Shown: positions 14,630-22,439, counted from the first letter of the stretch. The stretch is DNA of 23,268 nucleotides from DAOUAJ01 sp034433615 (GCA_034433615.1 DAOUAJ010000086.1:1-23268); one strand, 5' to 3'. Numbers and translations are program-made. Notes: a model not told the origin generated them from the sequence alone.

Positions 14630-14738
14630 GGAGCAGAGGAGAGAGGGGGTGACACGGAGACGCGGGGATAAGCTGACTCTCCGCGTCCCCGTGTCCCCGT
14701 ATCTCCGCGTCTCTTCGTCTCCTCCGTCCCTCTGCTCC
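14630..14738. repeat. 109-bp nested palindromic element, GGAGACGCGG family
   Basis: The outer arms GGAGCAGAGG (14630-14639) and CCTCTGCTCC (14729-14738) are perfectly complementary. An inner pair (14648-14665 with 14681-14698) matches at 16 of 18 positions around a 15-nt loop, and carries the word GGAGACGCGG also found at 5618-5627 and 18322-18331. It lies upstream of the GT-C gene in the divergent region. It resembles a small non-autonomous hairpin element; no transposase is nearby. Confidence 0.7.
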
Positions 14739-14901
14739 CTGGCTCCCCTGCTCTCTGTTGCCCACACCCATTATCAGCGGAGAGCGAGCGTTTGGCAAAC
14801 CCTGGCCTCCATGCTGTGATGGGTGAGGTCTCCTGACCAAGCCCTTTCGTCTCGGTGCCCTTTCGCCTCGGGACCTTCGGCGATCAAGGTGCGATCCAAA
14901 G

Positions 14902-14929
14902 TTGCACTTTTCCCGAACTTGCATACAAT
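14902..14929 (+). promoter_or_regulatory. Promoter candidate for the NEW3/ABC operon
   Basis: TTGCAC (14902-14907), 16-bp spacer, TACAAT (14924-14929), about 97 bp before the ATG of the NEW3 gene. A plausible sigma70-like promoter by consensus. Apart from this and the repeat at 14630-14738 I see nothing definite in 14608-15026. Confidence 0.5.
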
Positions 14930-15026
14930 AGCGTGTCGTCAAAGCAAGACAATGGCAATATCGCTGCACAGCAAGATCGCCTGGATTTCACTTGCATCTC
15001 ATATCATACCTGTAGGAGGTGATACC

Positions 15027-16211
15027 ATGCGACGAAATTGGGCGATTGCCTTGTTGATTGCGATCTCCTTCCTCGGAAGCCAGATCCATGCCTTCGTTTT
15101 GGCTCAAGAGCCTCAACCGCCGCAAGGCACTCCCCCAACCCTCACCATCTTCACCAGCTACCCGTCTCAGGTCACACAACTCGGCGAGACGGTCACCCTT
15201 GCGCTTACGCTTCGCACGGTGGGGCCCTCCCCGTTGATCGCGCGTCTTGATGTGCGCGACGCTCCCGAGGGCTGGACGGCTACATTCAGAGGTGGTGGCC
15301 GGATCGTCCAGTCAGCTTATGTCGAGCCAGGCAAAGATGCCTCGGTGGACCTCAGGCTTGAACCGCCGGAGGGCGTGTCCCCCGGAGCTTACCGTTTTGT
15401 GGTCGTGGCCCGCAGTCAGAACCTGGAGGCCACGCTGCCCATCGAGCTGACCGTAAAGGAGAAGCTGCCTCCCAAGCTCAGCCTCAGTGTGGACCTGCCT
15501 ACCCTCAAGGGCACGTCTGCCACGACCTTCCGCTACGATGTCACCTTGAAGAACGAAGGTGATGAGGATTTGACAGTGAACCTGACAGCCGAGGCGCCAG
15601 CAGACTTTCGAGTGATCTTCAGGCTCTCAGGCCAGGAGGTCACCAGCATCCCCTTTAAGGCACGCGAGTCGAAGCGCCTCAGTGTTGAAGCGGACCCATT
15701 CGGTGAAGTACCGGCCGGGCAATACCCTATCCTGGTGCGGGCTCAGGGAGGGGAGGCAGAGGCCTCGCTCCCCCTCGTGGCCGAGGTGACAGGGCGGCCT
15801 GATCTCTCCGTGACGGCGCCTGATGGGCGGCTCTCAGGGCAGGCGTATGCCGGCCGCGAGACGCCTCTCAAGGTCATCGTGCAGAACACCGGCAGCGCTT
15901 CTGCGTACAATGTCGAGCTGAGCGCATCCGGGCCATCTGGCTGGACCCTCGAAGCGGATCCGAAGCAGATCGCGGAGATCCCGGCCGGCCAGCAAATCGA
16001 GGCGACGATCAAGGTCAGGCCTGCTGAGAAAGCCGTCGCCGGCGATTACATGATCACCGTCCGCGCGCGCCCGGAGGGGAGCTCCACCGAATCGGTAGAG
16101 TTCCGCATCATGGTGCTCACCTCCACGCTCTGGGGGGTGGTGGGCGTCATTCTGATCGCCGTCGCTGTGGGAGTAGTCGGGCTGGCCGTGGCGCGTTTCG
16201 GTCGGCGCTGA
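15027..16211 (+). CDS. Secreted NEW3-domain protein with C-terminal membrane anchor
   Basis: A 394-aa protein with an N-terminal signal peptide (about 1-27, hydrophobic core AIALLIAISFLG) and a C-terminal transmembrane helix (about 364-388) ending in RFGRR, so the bulk should sit outside the membrane. Between them are about three Ig-like repeats of about 110 aa with the NEW3 (alpha-galactosidase NPCBM-associated) pattern, for example GWTATF..., VEPGKDASVDLRLEPPEGVSPGAYRF and the related TAEIPAGQ-type turns near the end. ATG 15027 is preceded by AGGAGGTGAT, a near-perfect site; the frame is open upstream, but that stretch includes the promoter region. It is followed by an ABC ATPase and ABC-2 permease on the same strand, suggesting it works with that exporter, perhaps as a periplasmic or surface adaptor. 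The exact role is unknown. Confidence 0.85.
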   Translation: MRRNWAIALLIAISFLGSQIHAFVLAQEPQPPQGTPPTLTIFTSYPSQVTQLGETVTLALTLRTVGPSPLIARLDVRDAPEGWTATFRGGGRIVQSAYVEPGKDASVDLRLEPPEGVSPGAYRFVVVARSQNLEATLPIELTVKEKLPPKLSLSVDLPTLKGTSATTFRYDVTLKNEGDEDLTVNLTAEAPADFRVIFRLSGQEVTSIPFKARESKRLSVEADPFGEVPAGQYPILVRAQGGEAEASLPLVAEVTGRPDLSVTAPDGRLSGQAYAGRETPLKVIVQNTGSASAYNVELSASGPSGWTLEADPKQIAEIPAGQQIEATIKVRPAEKAVAGDYMITVRARPEGSSTESVEFRIMVLTSTLWGVVGVILIAVAVGVVGLAVARFGRR

Positions 16212-16241
16212 CGGGCTTATGGATTTTCGATTTTCGAATTT

Positions 16242-16270
16242 CGATTTACGATTTTGCCAATCGTAAATCG
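16242..16270. repeat. AT-rich palindrome between the NEW3 and ATPase genes
   Basis: CGATTTACGATT (16242-16253) and AATCGTAAATCG (16259-16270) form a perfect 12-bp stem with a 5-nt loop; weaker pairing and ATTTTCG/ATTTCG words extend from about 16220 to 16276. It is much more AT-rich than its surroundings, which suggests an acquired repeat. It fills most of the 84-bp gap in an apparent operon and could affect the mRNA between the two genes. Confidence 0.7.
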
Positions 16271-16295
16271 CAAATCAGAAGATCGGAGGTAGGCG

Positions 16296-17282
16296 ATGAG
16301 TGAGCCTGTACCCGATAGGGTGCCTGTACCCGCCAGGGAAGCAGTCATCGTAACGAAGGGCCTCACCAAGCGCTATGGCACCCTCGTCGCCGTGGATAAC
16401 CTGAACCTGACGGTGAAACCAGGCGAGGTCTTCGGCATGCTCGGGCCTAACGGGTCAGGCAAGACCACGACGATTCTGATGATCCTGGGGCTTACCGAGC
16501 CGACGGCAGGCAGTGTGCGCGTGCTGGGCTTCGACCCCGCTCGCCAACCGCTGAGCGTCAAGGCCCACGTCGGTTACCTGCCCGATGAGGTGGGCTTTTA
16601 CGATGAACTGACGGCCAGGGAGAACCTGGTTTACGTCGCCAAGCTGAACGGCCTGCGCCGGAGGGAGGCCTACCAACGCATTGACCAGGCGCTTGAACAG
16701 ATGGGGCTGAGCGACGTGGCCGATCGGCGAGTGGCGACGTTCTCACGAGGGATGCGTCAACGGCTTGGGGTGGCAGAGGTCTTACTCAAACAGCCACGAC
16801 TTATCATCATGGATGAGCCGACGGCAGGGCTCGATCCGGAGGCGGCGCGGGAGTTCCTGGCAACCATCCGTGACCTCAAGGCCAGAGGGATCAGTATCCT
16901 GCTCGCTTCGCATCTGCTGTACCAGGTGCAGGCTGTCTGCGATCGGGTGGGACTGTTCCACCGGGGTCGTATGGCCCTCGAAGGCACGGTGAGACAGTTG
17001 GCCCAACAGGTGCTTGGCGGTGCATATCGCATTCACCTTGAGGCGGACGGCCGTGCTGCAGCGCTGGAAGAGGTGCTGCGACGACTCCCTGGGGTCGTAG
17101 AGGTCCATCGCGTGAGCGCAGATGTCTACGAAGTCGAAGCCAGGAACGACCTGCGCGGAGAGGTCGCCCGCGCTGTGATCGAGGCAGGCAGCAGACTCCT
17201 TTCACTGAACTTTGAAGAGCCAAGCCTTGACGCGGTGTATGCGCGGTATTTCCAGGAGGTGGAACATGCCACAGCAGCCTGA
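16296..17282 (+). CDS. ABC-2 type exporter ATPase
   Basis: A 328-aa ATPase of the DrrA/NosF-like exporter class. Walker A GPNGSGKTTT lies at about 50-59, the signature is the slightly unusual FSRGMRQRLG, Walker B is LIIMDEPTAGLD and the switch His is in LLASHLL. The C-terminal extension (about 230-328), with VVEVHRVSADVYEVEA, is typical of such subunits and ends in the family-like FEEPSLDAVYARYF. ATG 16296 follows GGAGGTAGGCG. Its end overlaps the permease gene by 17 nt, so the two are almost certainly coupled. With the permease it should form an exporter or a membrane remodelling complex; the cargo is unknown. Confidence 0.94.
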   Translation: MSEPVPDRVPVPAREAVIVTKGLTKRYGTLVAVDNLNLTVKPGEVFGMLGPNGSGKTTTILMILGLTEPTAGSVRVLGFDPARQPLSVKAHVGYLPDEVGFYDELTARENLVYVAKLNGLRRREAYQRIDQALEQMGLSDVADRRVATFSRGMRQRLGVAEVLLKQPRLIIMDEPTAGLDPEAAREFLATIRDLKARGISILLASHLLYQVQAVCDRVGLFHRGRMALEGTVRQLAQQVLGGAYRIHLEADGRAAALEEVLRRLPGVVEVHRVSADVYEVEARNDLRGEVARAVIEAGSRLLSLNFEEPSLDAVYARYFQEVEHATAA

Positions 17283-18252
17283 ACAGACCGGACGGGAGCG
17301 CGTGCGTGAAGGCTCACCGTGGACCGGCCTGTGGGCCGTGGTGGCTAAAGAGATGGCAGATCACCTCACGAGCGCACGCATGCGTATCCTGGAAGTGCTC
17401 ATCGTGCTGACGGCAGCCGGAACGGTGTACGTGGCGTTGAGGGATCTGCGCACCACCGTCGGCCAGGATCCGTTCCTGTTTCTCCGGCTCTTTACCACGG
17501 CGCGCGATCCGCTGCCCGCATTTGTGGGCTTCCTGGGCTTCCTGGTGCCATTAATCGCCATCGCGCTGGCGTTCGATGCGGTGAATGGCGAGTTCAACCG
17601 GCGTACGCTCTCGCGCGTGTTGGCGCAACCTATCTATCGCGATGCTCTGCTTCTTGGCAAGTTCCTGGCCGGAGTCTTCACATTGACACTGGTGCTGGCG
17701 GCTATCTGGCTGCTCATCGTAGGGCTGGGGATTGTGGGCCTGGGGCTTCCACCTGGCGGTGAGGACGTAGCACGCAGTTTGTCGTTCTTGCTGGCGACGG
17801 TCTTCTACGGGGGCATCTGGCTCGCGCTGGCGCTTATGTTCTCGACGGTGTTTCGCCAGCCGGCTACGGCGGCACTGGCTTCCATCGCTGTCTGGCTTTT
17901 CTTCACGGCGTTCTGGGGGATGATCGCCAGTATGCTGGCCCAGGCGCTGCAGCCAGTGCAATTTGGCTTCCCGCAGGAGGTGCTGGCCCAGACGCAGTTA
18001 GAACTGGCGCTCACGCGCCTGTCGCCCAACACCTTGTATGCCGAGGCGACGCTGGCGCTGCTGCATCCGACGATTCGCTCCCTGGGCCTGGTGTTGCCGT
18101 TCCAGCTTCAGGGAGCCGTCCTGGGCACACCGCTGCCACTCAGCCAAAGCCTGCTGCTCATCTGGCCCCATTTAACCGGGCTGATCGCGGCGACAATCCT
18201 GCTGTTCGCGTTGGGCTACGTGCTCTTCCAGCGGCAGGAGATCCGGGCCTGA
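17266..18252 (+). CDS. ABC-2 type permease
   Basis: A 328-aa membrane protein with about six hydrophobic segments (e.g. VGFLGFLVPLIAIALAF, TLVLAAIWLLIVGLGIVG, ASIAVWLFFTAFWGMIASML and a final TILLFALGYVLF). The motif FDAVNGEFNRRTLSRVLAQPIYR after the second helix is characteristic of NosY-like ABC-2 permeases (the GE.e.gTl...l..pi.R region). ATG 17266 is preceded by AGGAGGTGG inside the ATPase gene. A long loop between the last segments (about 225-285) probably faces outside. It is the last gene of the three-gene operon. Confidence 0.92.
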   Translation: MPQQPEQTGRERVREGSPWTGLWAVVAKEMADHLTSARMRILEVLIVLTAAGTVYVALRDLRTTVGQDPFLFLRLFTTARDPLPAFVGFLGFLVPLIAIALAFDAVNGEFNRRTLSRVLAQPIYRDALLLGKFLAGVFTLTLVLAAIWLLIVGLGIVGLGLPPGGEDVARSLSFLLATVFYGGIWLALALMFSTVFRQPATAALASIAVWLFFTAFWGMIASMLAQALQPVQFGFPQEVLAQTQLELALTRLSPNTLYAEATLALLHPTIRSLGLVLPFQLQGAVLGTPLPLSQSLLLIWPHLTGLIAATILLFALGYVLFQRQEIRA

Positions 18253-18256
18253 GCGG

Positions 18257-18288
18257 AGGTGCAGCCTGTCCTGGCGTCTAGGCCAGGG
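18257..18288 (+). repeat. Second copy of the AGGTGCAG...GGCCAGGG motif
   Basis: AGGTGCAGCCTGTCCT, 8 bases, GGCCAGGG. It matches 11037-11068 in both blocks and spacing, and contains the stem CCTGGC/GCCAGG (18271-18288). It begins 5 bp after the permease stop codon, so it may act at the 3' end of that transcript. Confidence 0.45.
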
Positions 18289-18305
18289 AGGTGCCCGGGA
18301 GACAA

Positions 18306-18372
18306 GGTGACGCGGTGACATGGAGACGCGGAGATTCGTCCTGCCTTCGCGTCTCCGCGTCACCGCGTTTCC
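18306..18372. repeat. Palindromic element, GGAGACGCGG family
   Basis: Arms 18306-18330 and 18348-18372 are complementary at 21 of 25 positions around a 17-nt loop. The words GGTGACGCGG and GGAGACGCGG link it to the elements at 14630-14738 and 5586-5627. It lies between the converging permease and alpha-mannosidase genes and might also end transcription, though there is no U-run. Confidence 0.7.
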
Positions 18373-18386
18373 TCTTTCGGCTCAAA

Positions 18387-18463
18387 GCCCCGTCCCCGGG
18401 GCGTCCATTGAGCGCCCGAGGCTTCGCCCTGAGGCTCTGCCCGAAGGGACGGGCTTGGGAGCA
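18387..18463. other. GC-rich structured 3' region before the mannosidase stop
   Basis: GCCCCG-TCCC-CGGGGC (18387-18402) is a perfect 6-bp hairpin. It is followed by repeated GAGGCT, CGCCC and GCCCGA words up to about 18463. This may be a further short repeat or a bidirectional terminator between converging genes; no T-run is present. Nothing coding is seen. Confidence 0.35.
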
Positions 18464-18482
18464 AAACTGTGATGTACCGAGA

Positions 18483-21400
18483 CTACAAGCTGTACAACTT
18501 CACCGTCTTTATCTCGTGCGGCGTCAGGCTCAGCCGGATCACCCCGTTTGTGACGGGCAGGCTTGCCAGCGATTGCTCGGCCATGTCCACTTCCTCCGCC
18601 CGTAGCACTGGCCATGCCGGTTGCAACATAGCCTCTGCTGTTCGTCCGTGCGCCTCGTACACGCGCACAACCACAGCCGTTCCCTGCTCCGACTGATCCT
18701 CCGCCAGCTTCACCGCCGACACGACCACATCGGCCGAGTCGCAGCGCAGCCAGGGCAGGCCCGGCACAAGCTGCCCCATGTGCCCATCCGTGACCGCGAC
18801 CAATACTGGCTGGTTTAACTCCGCTGCCCGTCGCTCAGTCTGCCCTTCCCTCCAGGTGCCCCGGTGCGGATAGAGCGAGTAGGTGAAGCGGTGCAACCCC
18901 TCATCAGGGTTGTTGTCTGGCTCGTACGATGCCCGCACCAGCGTCAGCCCCAGTGTGTTCCCGTGCGCCTGGTGGCCATACTTGCCGTTGTTCAACAGGG
19001 AAACGCCGTACTCTTCCTCTGATATGTCTGCCCAGCGCAGCGCCGGCACTTCTCGCCCGTCCGCTGGGCGCTCCACCTCGGCAAAGGCGACCTCGAAGGT
19101 GGCTCTGGCCTGTTCGAGGAAGGGAGCAAAGGTGGCGCGCAGCATGGGTGCATCGGCATGAGCACTGCCCCGCTCGTGCCAGTCAACCTCCGTATCGAAA
19201 TCAATCCGGCGTAGGCCACGGTAGAGTGCAATCCGTTGCACCAGCGAGGAGTTCAGAAATTGGCGGCGTACCTCGACCACGCCGCGCACAGGGCCGGACT
19301 CCACCACCCGCACATCGGCGCCGGTGATCAGGTGATCCACGCGGGTGATATCGCCAATGTTCCAGGCGGACATGGGATGAGGCTGCTCCCACCAAATCTG
19401 GAGCCGATTGAGCATCCCGGCGTTGATCCTGGCCTCTGGCCCCCAGCCGGCCCACGGCCCGGCCAGATCGCGCCCCACCTCATGGTCAATGAGCTGATCG
19501 AGCGCGCCCGAGGCCGGATGCACGCGCAGACGCAGAATGCCGTTGTCCAGAACGCAGGAGTGAGCGTCTACCTGTACAGATGCGCCGTCATCATCGGGTG
19601 GAGCATCCACCGGACGGTAAACCCGAACGCCCAGCGCCGGCAACGCCCTGGCGATGAAGATCAGCTCGTCGTCGGAGACTTGCACCGTCAGCCGATGGCC
19701 GGCGTCGTCTTCCACAGCCTGGGGGATCACGCCACCCAGCTTCGCCAGCGGCACCCGAACGATATCGTCCCGCTCCCAGGCCAGTTGGTTGAGAACGATG
19801 ATGCGAGGGCCATCGCCGGGGCCGGTATTCATCGCCGAGGCCAGGGTTTCCAGAGCGGTCGCTGTCGTGCGTTCGACGACGGCCATCACCTTACTCAGGC
19901 GCTCCCGCGCCTCGCGATAAGTGACGCCGATGGCACAACCGCAGAGGATGTCATGGAACTGGTGGAAGCACAGGGTGCGCCAGGCCTCCGCTAAATCGGC
20001 CAGCGGGTAGCCGGCTTTGGTCACCCTGACGGGTACAAGCAGCACCGCAGCCAACGTGGCGACCGTCTCCGCCGTGAGTAAGCCGTTCTCACCGTCCCGG
20101 TTCATGCGCTTAATGTCGCCGTGGCTGGTGTAGCACCCTTCAAACACAGTGTTGAGCTCGCCGCGCACCACGGGCAGCGCGATCCCCTTCGCGTCTACCT
20201 CGGCCAGCGCTTGCTGGTAGAATGCTGTCGTGGAACTGGGCAGCGCACGCGGCAGGAAAGGAGCGGCATCGAGGATGCGAGCCGCTTCGATGTCCCTCGC
20301 TGTGGCCGCGCCCCCGTGATCCCCTGTGCCATACACGTAGAGGCCACGATGAATGCCGTATCGTTCGGCAAAGTCCAGCGCACTCCCTACCACGTCTGAG
20401 GGCCAGTTCTCGCCCATGTAACCACGCAGGTCCTGCACTGCCAGAACTCGCGAGCCGTCAAGCCCTTCCCACCAGAAGAGCGGATGGCGCTTGCCAGCAC
20501 GGGTGAAGTAGTAGAACTGAATGCCACTCTTTTTGAGGATTTGTGGATAGTTCGCCGTGTGGCCGAAGGTGTCCGGCTCCCAACAAATGAGCGGCTCGAC
20601 GCCGAAGCGCTCTTTGATGTAACGGCGAGTGTGCAAAATCTGGCGCACGAGCGTTTCACCGGCAGCCATGTTTAAGTCCCCTTCAACCCAGGTGGAAGCA
20701 GTGATGTCCCAGCGCCCCTCAGCGACCCGTGCTTTGATCCGTTCAAACAGATCGGGATGACGCTCCTCCATCGCCTGGTAGGTGGCCGCCTGACTTTGCG
20801 AGAAGTGGAACTCCGGGTAAGCGTCCATCAGCCGATCTACAGACGAGAAGTCACGCTGGCACACCTCTACCGTCTCCTGCCAGGGCCACAGCCAATTCAT
20901 GTCAATGTGGCTGTGCGCGATGAGGTGCGCCGTGTACGTCTTGGCCTCCTCAGCGAAGGGGGCCAGGGCCGCGCGGGCCGTCTCCACGCTGGCCCGCCAG
21001 GTTGGCCAGTCGTTGGCGGCCAGGGCCTGCAGATCAAGCGCAGCCGTCGCCCTTTCCCAGGTGGCTACTCGCTCAGGGCCGGCGTACTCGCCTTTCTCTG
21101 CCAGGAAGCGGGTGAAGCTCATCTGCATCCGGGCCAGGTCTAGCTCGAACGCTGCATCGGCCAGGGTGCTGAAGCGCAAGCCTGCGCCGATGAAGGCGCC
21201 GAAGCCATCGCCGGCATTGCAACGCACGGCCAGCGTCAGCGGCGAGCTGGGCTGGTAGTTCTCAATCAGAGTAAGCAAGACCGCTCGCGTGTCCGTCCAC
21301 GAGCGTTCTCGGCGCACTTCCTGGCCGTTAGCATAGATGGCGGCGCCGATGGTCAGAAAGATGACCAGTTCGAGTGTGGAACCGGCCAGCGGGATGCCCT

Positions 21401-21635
21401 CCACCTCGGCTGGCAGGTTCAGCGTGACGCGGAACCACCCTTCGCCGTCAGCGGACGACCAGGTGTGCGGCAGCTTCACCAACCGCCAATCTCTGTCGTC
21501 AAAATCGGGAGCCTGCGCTCCCTCTGGTGTACCGATGCAGAAGCGCCACTCGTTGATGTAAGATGCTGCCTTGATAGCATCCAGCTTGTTCTGAACAGCT
21601 TGGGAGATGATGTCTGCCTGGTTCGTTGATTGCAT
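18483..21635 (-). CDS. Alpha-mannosidase, GH38 family
   Basis: A 1050-aa zinc-dependent retaining glycosidase that removes alpha-linked mannose. An N-terminal beta domain (about 25-165) precedes the catalytic domain (about 235-580): zinc ligands His243 and Asp245 in HSHIDMNWLWPW, nucleophile Asp355 in CWEPDTFGHTANYPQILK, GTGDHGG (436-442) and zinc ligand His561 in CFHQFHDILCG. The C-terminal half is the beta-sandwich region usual for GH38 (LDNGILRLRVHPASGALDQL, RIDFDTEVDWHERG). No signal peptide is seen, so it is probably cytoplasmic and acts on imported manno-oligosaccharides. ATG 21635 has AAGGAG 8 nt upstream; an ATG 45 nt further up lies in the loop of a palindromic repeat. It follows the two-gene module on the same strand after 41 bp. 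Confidence 0.95.
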   Translation of the reverse strand: MQSTNQADIISQAVQNKLDAIKAASYINEWRFCIGTPEGAQAPDFDDRDWRLVKLPHTWSSADGEGWFRVTLNLPAEVEGIPLAGSTLELVIFLTIGAAIYANGQEVRRERSWTDTRAVLLTLIENYQPSSPLTLAVRCNAGDGFGAFIGAGLRFSTLADAAFELDLARMQMSFTRFLAEKGEYAGPERVATWERATAALDLQALAANDWPTWRASVETARAALAPFAEEAKTYTAHLIAHSHIDMNWLWPWQETVEVCQRDFSSVDRLMDAYPEFHFSQSQAATYQAMEERHPDLFERIKARVAEGRWDITASTWVEGDLNMAAGETLVRQILHTRRYIKERFGVEPLICWEPDTFGHTANYPQILKKSGIQFYYFTRAGKRHPLFWWEGLDGSRVLAVQDLRGYMGENWPSDVVGSALDFAERYGIHRGLYVYGTGDHGGAATARDIEAARILDAAPFLPRALPSSTTAFYQQALAEVDAKGIALPVVRGELNTVFEGCYTSHGDIKRMNRDGENGLLTAETVATLAAVLLVPVRVTKAGYPLADLAEAWRTLCFHQFHDILCGCAIGVTYREARERLSKVMAVVERTTATALETLASAMNTGPGDGPRIIVLNQLAWERDDIVRVPLAKLGGVIPQAVEDDAGHRLTVQVSDDELIFIARALPALGVRVYRPVDAPPDDDGASVQVDAHSCVLDNGILRLRVHPASGALDQLIDHEVGRDLAGPWAGWGPEARINAGMLNRLQIWWEQPHPMSAWNIGDITRVDHLITGADVRVVESGPVRGVVEVRRQFLNSSLVQRIALYRGLRRIDFDTEVDWHERGSAHADAPMLRATFAPFLEQARATFEVAFAEVERPADGREVPALRWADISEEEYGVSLLNNGKYGHQAHGNTLGLTLVRASYEPDNNPDEGLHRFTYSLYPHRGTWREGQTERRAAELNQPVLVAVTDGHMGQLVPGLPWLRCDSADVVVSAVKLAEDQSEQGTAVVVRVYEAHGRTAEAMLQPAWPVLRAEEVDMAEQSLASLPVTNGVIRLSLTPHEIKTVKLYSL

Positions 21636-21659
21636 GGATGAACTCCTTCCGATGCGAAG

Positions 21660-21693
21660 AGACCTCCGAGGTGTCTTCAAACCTCGGAGGTCT
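21660..21693. repeat. AGACCTCCGAGGT palindromic repeat
   Basis: A perfect 13-bp inverted repeat, AGACCTCCGAGGT (21660-21672) and ACCTCGGAGGTCT (21681-21693), with an 8-nt loop. It overlaps the last codons and stop of the 138-aa gene and lies 24 bp before the mannosidase ATG. It could act as a terminator or mRNA-processing hairpin. I recall similar palindromes being dispersed in other genomes of this kind; not checked. Confidence 0.75.
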
Positions 21694-22093
21694 GAACGGT
21701 TAGCTTCGATGAAGACCTATCTTGGTGCTGGCCTGCACTGGCGGGCAAGTCCAATCGCTCGTTGATCCACTCCCTCAGCAGCGCGCTGACCGACTTCCTG
21801 GCAGCCAGCGCCTCGGCGCGTAAAATCCCTTTCGTAATCTCATCCAGGTAGATCGTAATCCGGTGGTCAGCCGGCCTGGCCGCGCCATTGACCTGTACTG
21901 GCTCGAAATAGTCGGCGGGGTAAAGGTAGGCCTCGCCAGAGCCGTCAATGATGCGCACCATGTCGCTGCCCTCTTCTTCAGCGTGCAAGGGCAGTTGTTT
22001 GTAGATCTGGCCAATAGTGAGATCAAAGAATGTGGCGGCCAAATCGTCTTTAAAGTAGGTCTCATTTTTTAAGCATCTCACATAGTGGCTCAT
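21677..22093 (-). CDS. Small protein with SH3-like N-terminus and ribbon-helix-helix-like C-terminus
   Basis: A 138-aa protein. The N-terminal part (about 1-68) has the pattern VRCLKNE...IGQIYKQLPL...MVRIIDGSGEAYLYPADYFEPV, which I associate from memory with a small uncharacterised beta-barrel-like family. The C-terminal part (about 78-113) reads ITIYLDEITKGILRAEALAA then SVSALLREWINERL, a strand plus two helices as in ribbon-helix-helix DNA-binding antitoxins. ATG 22093 has AGGAGGGAGCT before it and overlaps the upstream stop by 4 nt (ATGA). The last residues (TSEV) are encoded by a palindromic repeat. A toxin-antitoxin-like or autoregulatory module is one reading; function unknown. Confidence 0.7.
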   Translation of the reverse strand: MSHYVRCLKNETYFKDDLAATFFDLTIGQIYKQLPLHAEEEGSDMVRIIDGSGEAYLYPADYFEPVQVNGAARPADHRITIYLDEITKGILRAEALAARKSVSALLREWINERLDLPASAGQHQDRSSSKLTVQTSEV

Positions 22094-22338
22094 AGCTCCC
22101 TCCTGAATTCCCTGACGATCTTCTCCTCAACTTTGCCGATGCCATGGGCTTCAAACCAGTGGATTTCGACGTAGGCGAGGCGACCGCTCTTGTATTGCAC
22201 CCAGGCCTTGCCCTTGAGCTTACGCCAACGACCTTGCCCATAAGTGCGGTTGAGACGATGTCGAGCATTAACGCCTCGGCCGCGGGCGATGACCTCAATG
22301 TTGGTGATCTCACTGATGGTTTCAAAATCCTTAGGCAC
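22090..22338 (-). CDS. Small basic protein of unknown function
   Basis: An 82-aa, Arg/Lys-rich protein (for example GQGRWRKLKGKAWVQY) ending with a pattern like VEIHWFEAHGIGKVEEKIVREF. I recall uncharacterised proteins with GRWRKLKG and HWYEAHGIGK in other bacteria, but no named function. GTG 22338 follows AGGATGGGGT, and a good promoter lies 45 bp upstream. The gene is coupled by a 4-nt overlap to the 138-aa gene with a ribbon-helix-helix-like tail, an arrangement like small toxin-antitoxin pairs; a basic, possibly nucleic-acid-binding partner fits but is not shown. Confidence 0.7.
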   Translation of the reverse strand: MPKDFETISEITNIEVIARGRGVNARHRLNRTYGQGRWRKLKGKAWVQYKSGRLAYVEIHWFEAHGIGKVEEKIVREFRREL

Positions 22339-22382
22339 ACCCCATCCTGTTGGTTACCAGGCAAAGTACAGTACCAAGCGAG

Positions 22383-22411
22383 ATGATACACTGAAAGCGG
22401 TGAAACATCAA
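22383..22411 (-). promoter_or_regulatory. Sigma70-like promoter of the two-gene module
   Basis: On the minus strand TTGATG (22411-22406), 17-bp spacer, TATCAT (22388-22383): both hexamers are close to consensus. Transcription would begin near 22376, about 38 nt before the GTG at 22338. It separates the module from the upstream pseudogene. Confidence 0.65.
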
Positions 22412-22439
22412 CTCCTGGCCTGGAGATGGGAGGGTAAAC

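Noticed and set aside
19236..19994. 252-aa plus-strand frame inside the alpha-mannosidase gene
   Set aside because: It is antisense to a well-supported GH38 enzyme with no recognisable motif.
21636..21680. 15-residue N-terminal extension of the alpha-mannosidase
   Set aside because: The ATG at 21680 is in the loop of a palindromic repeat and the residues are not domain-like; ATG 21635 has AAGGAG upstream.
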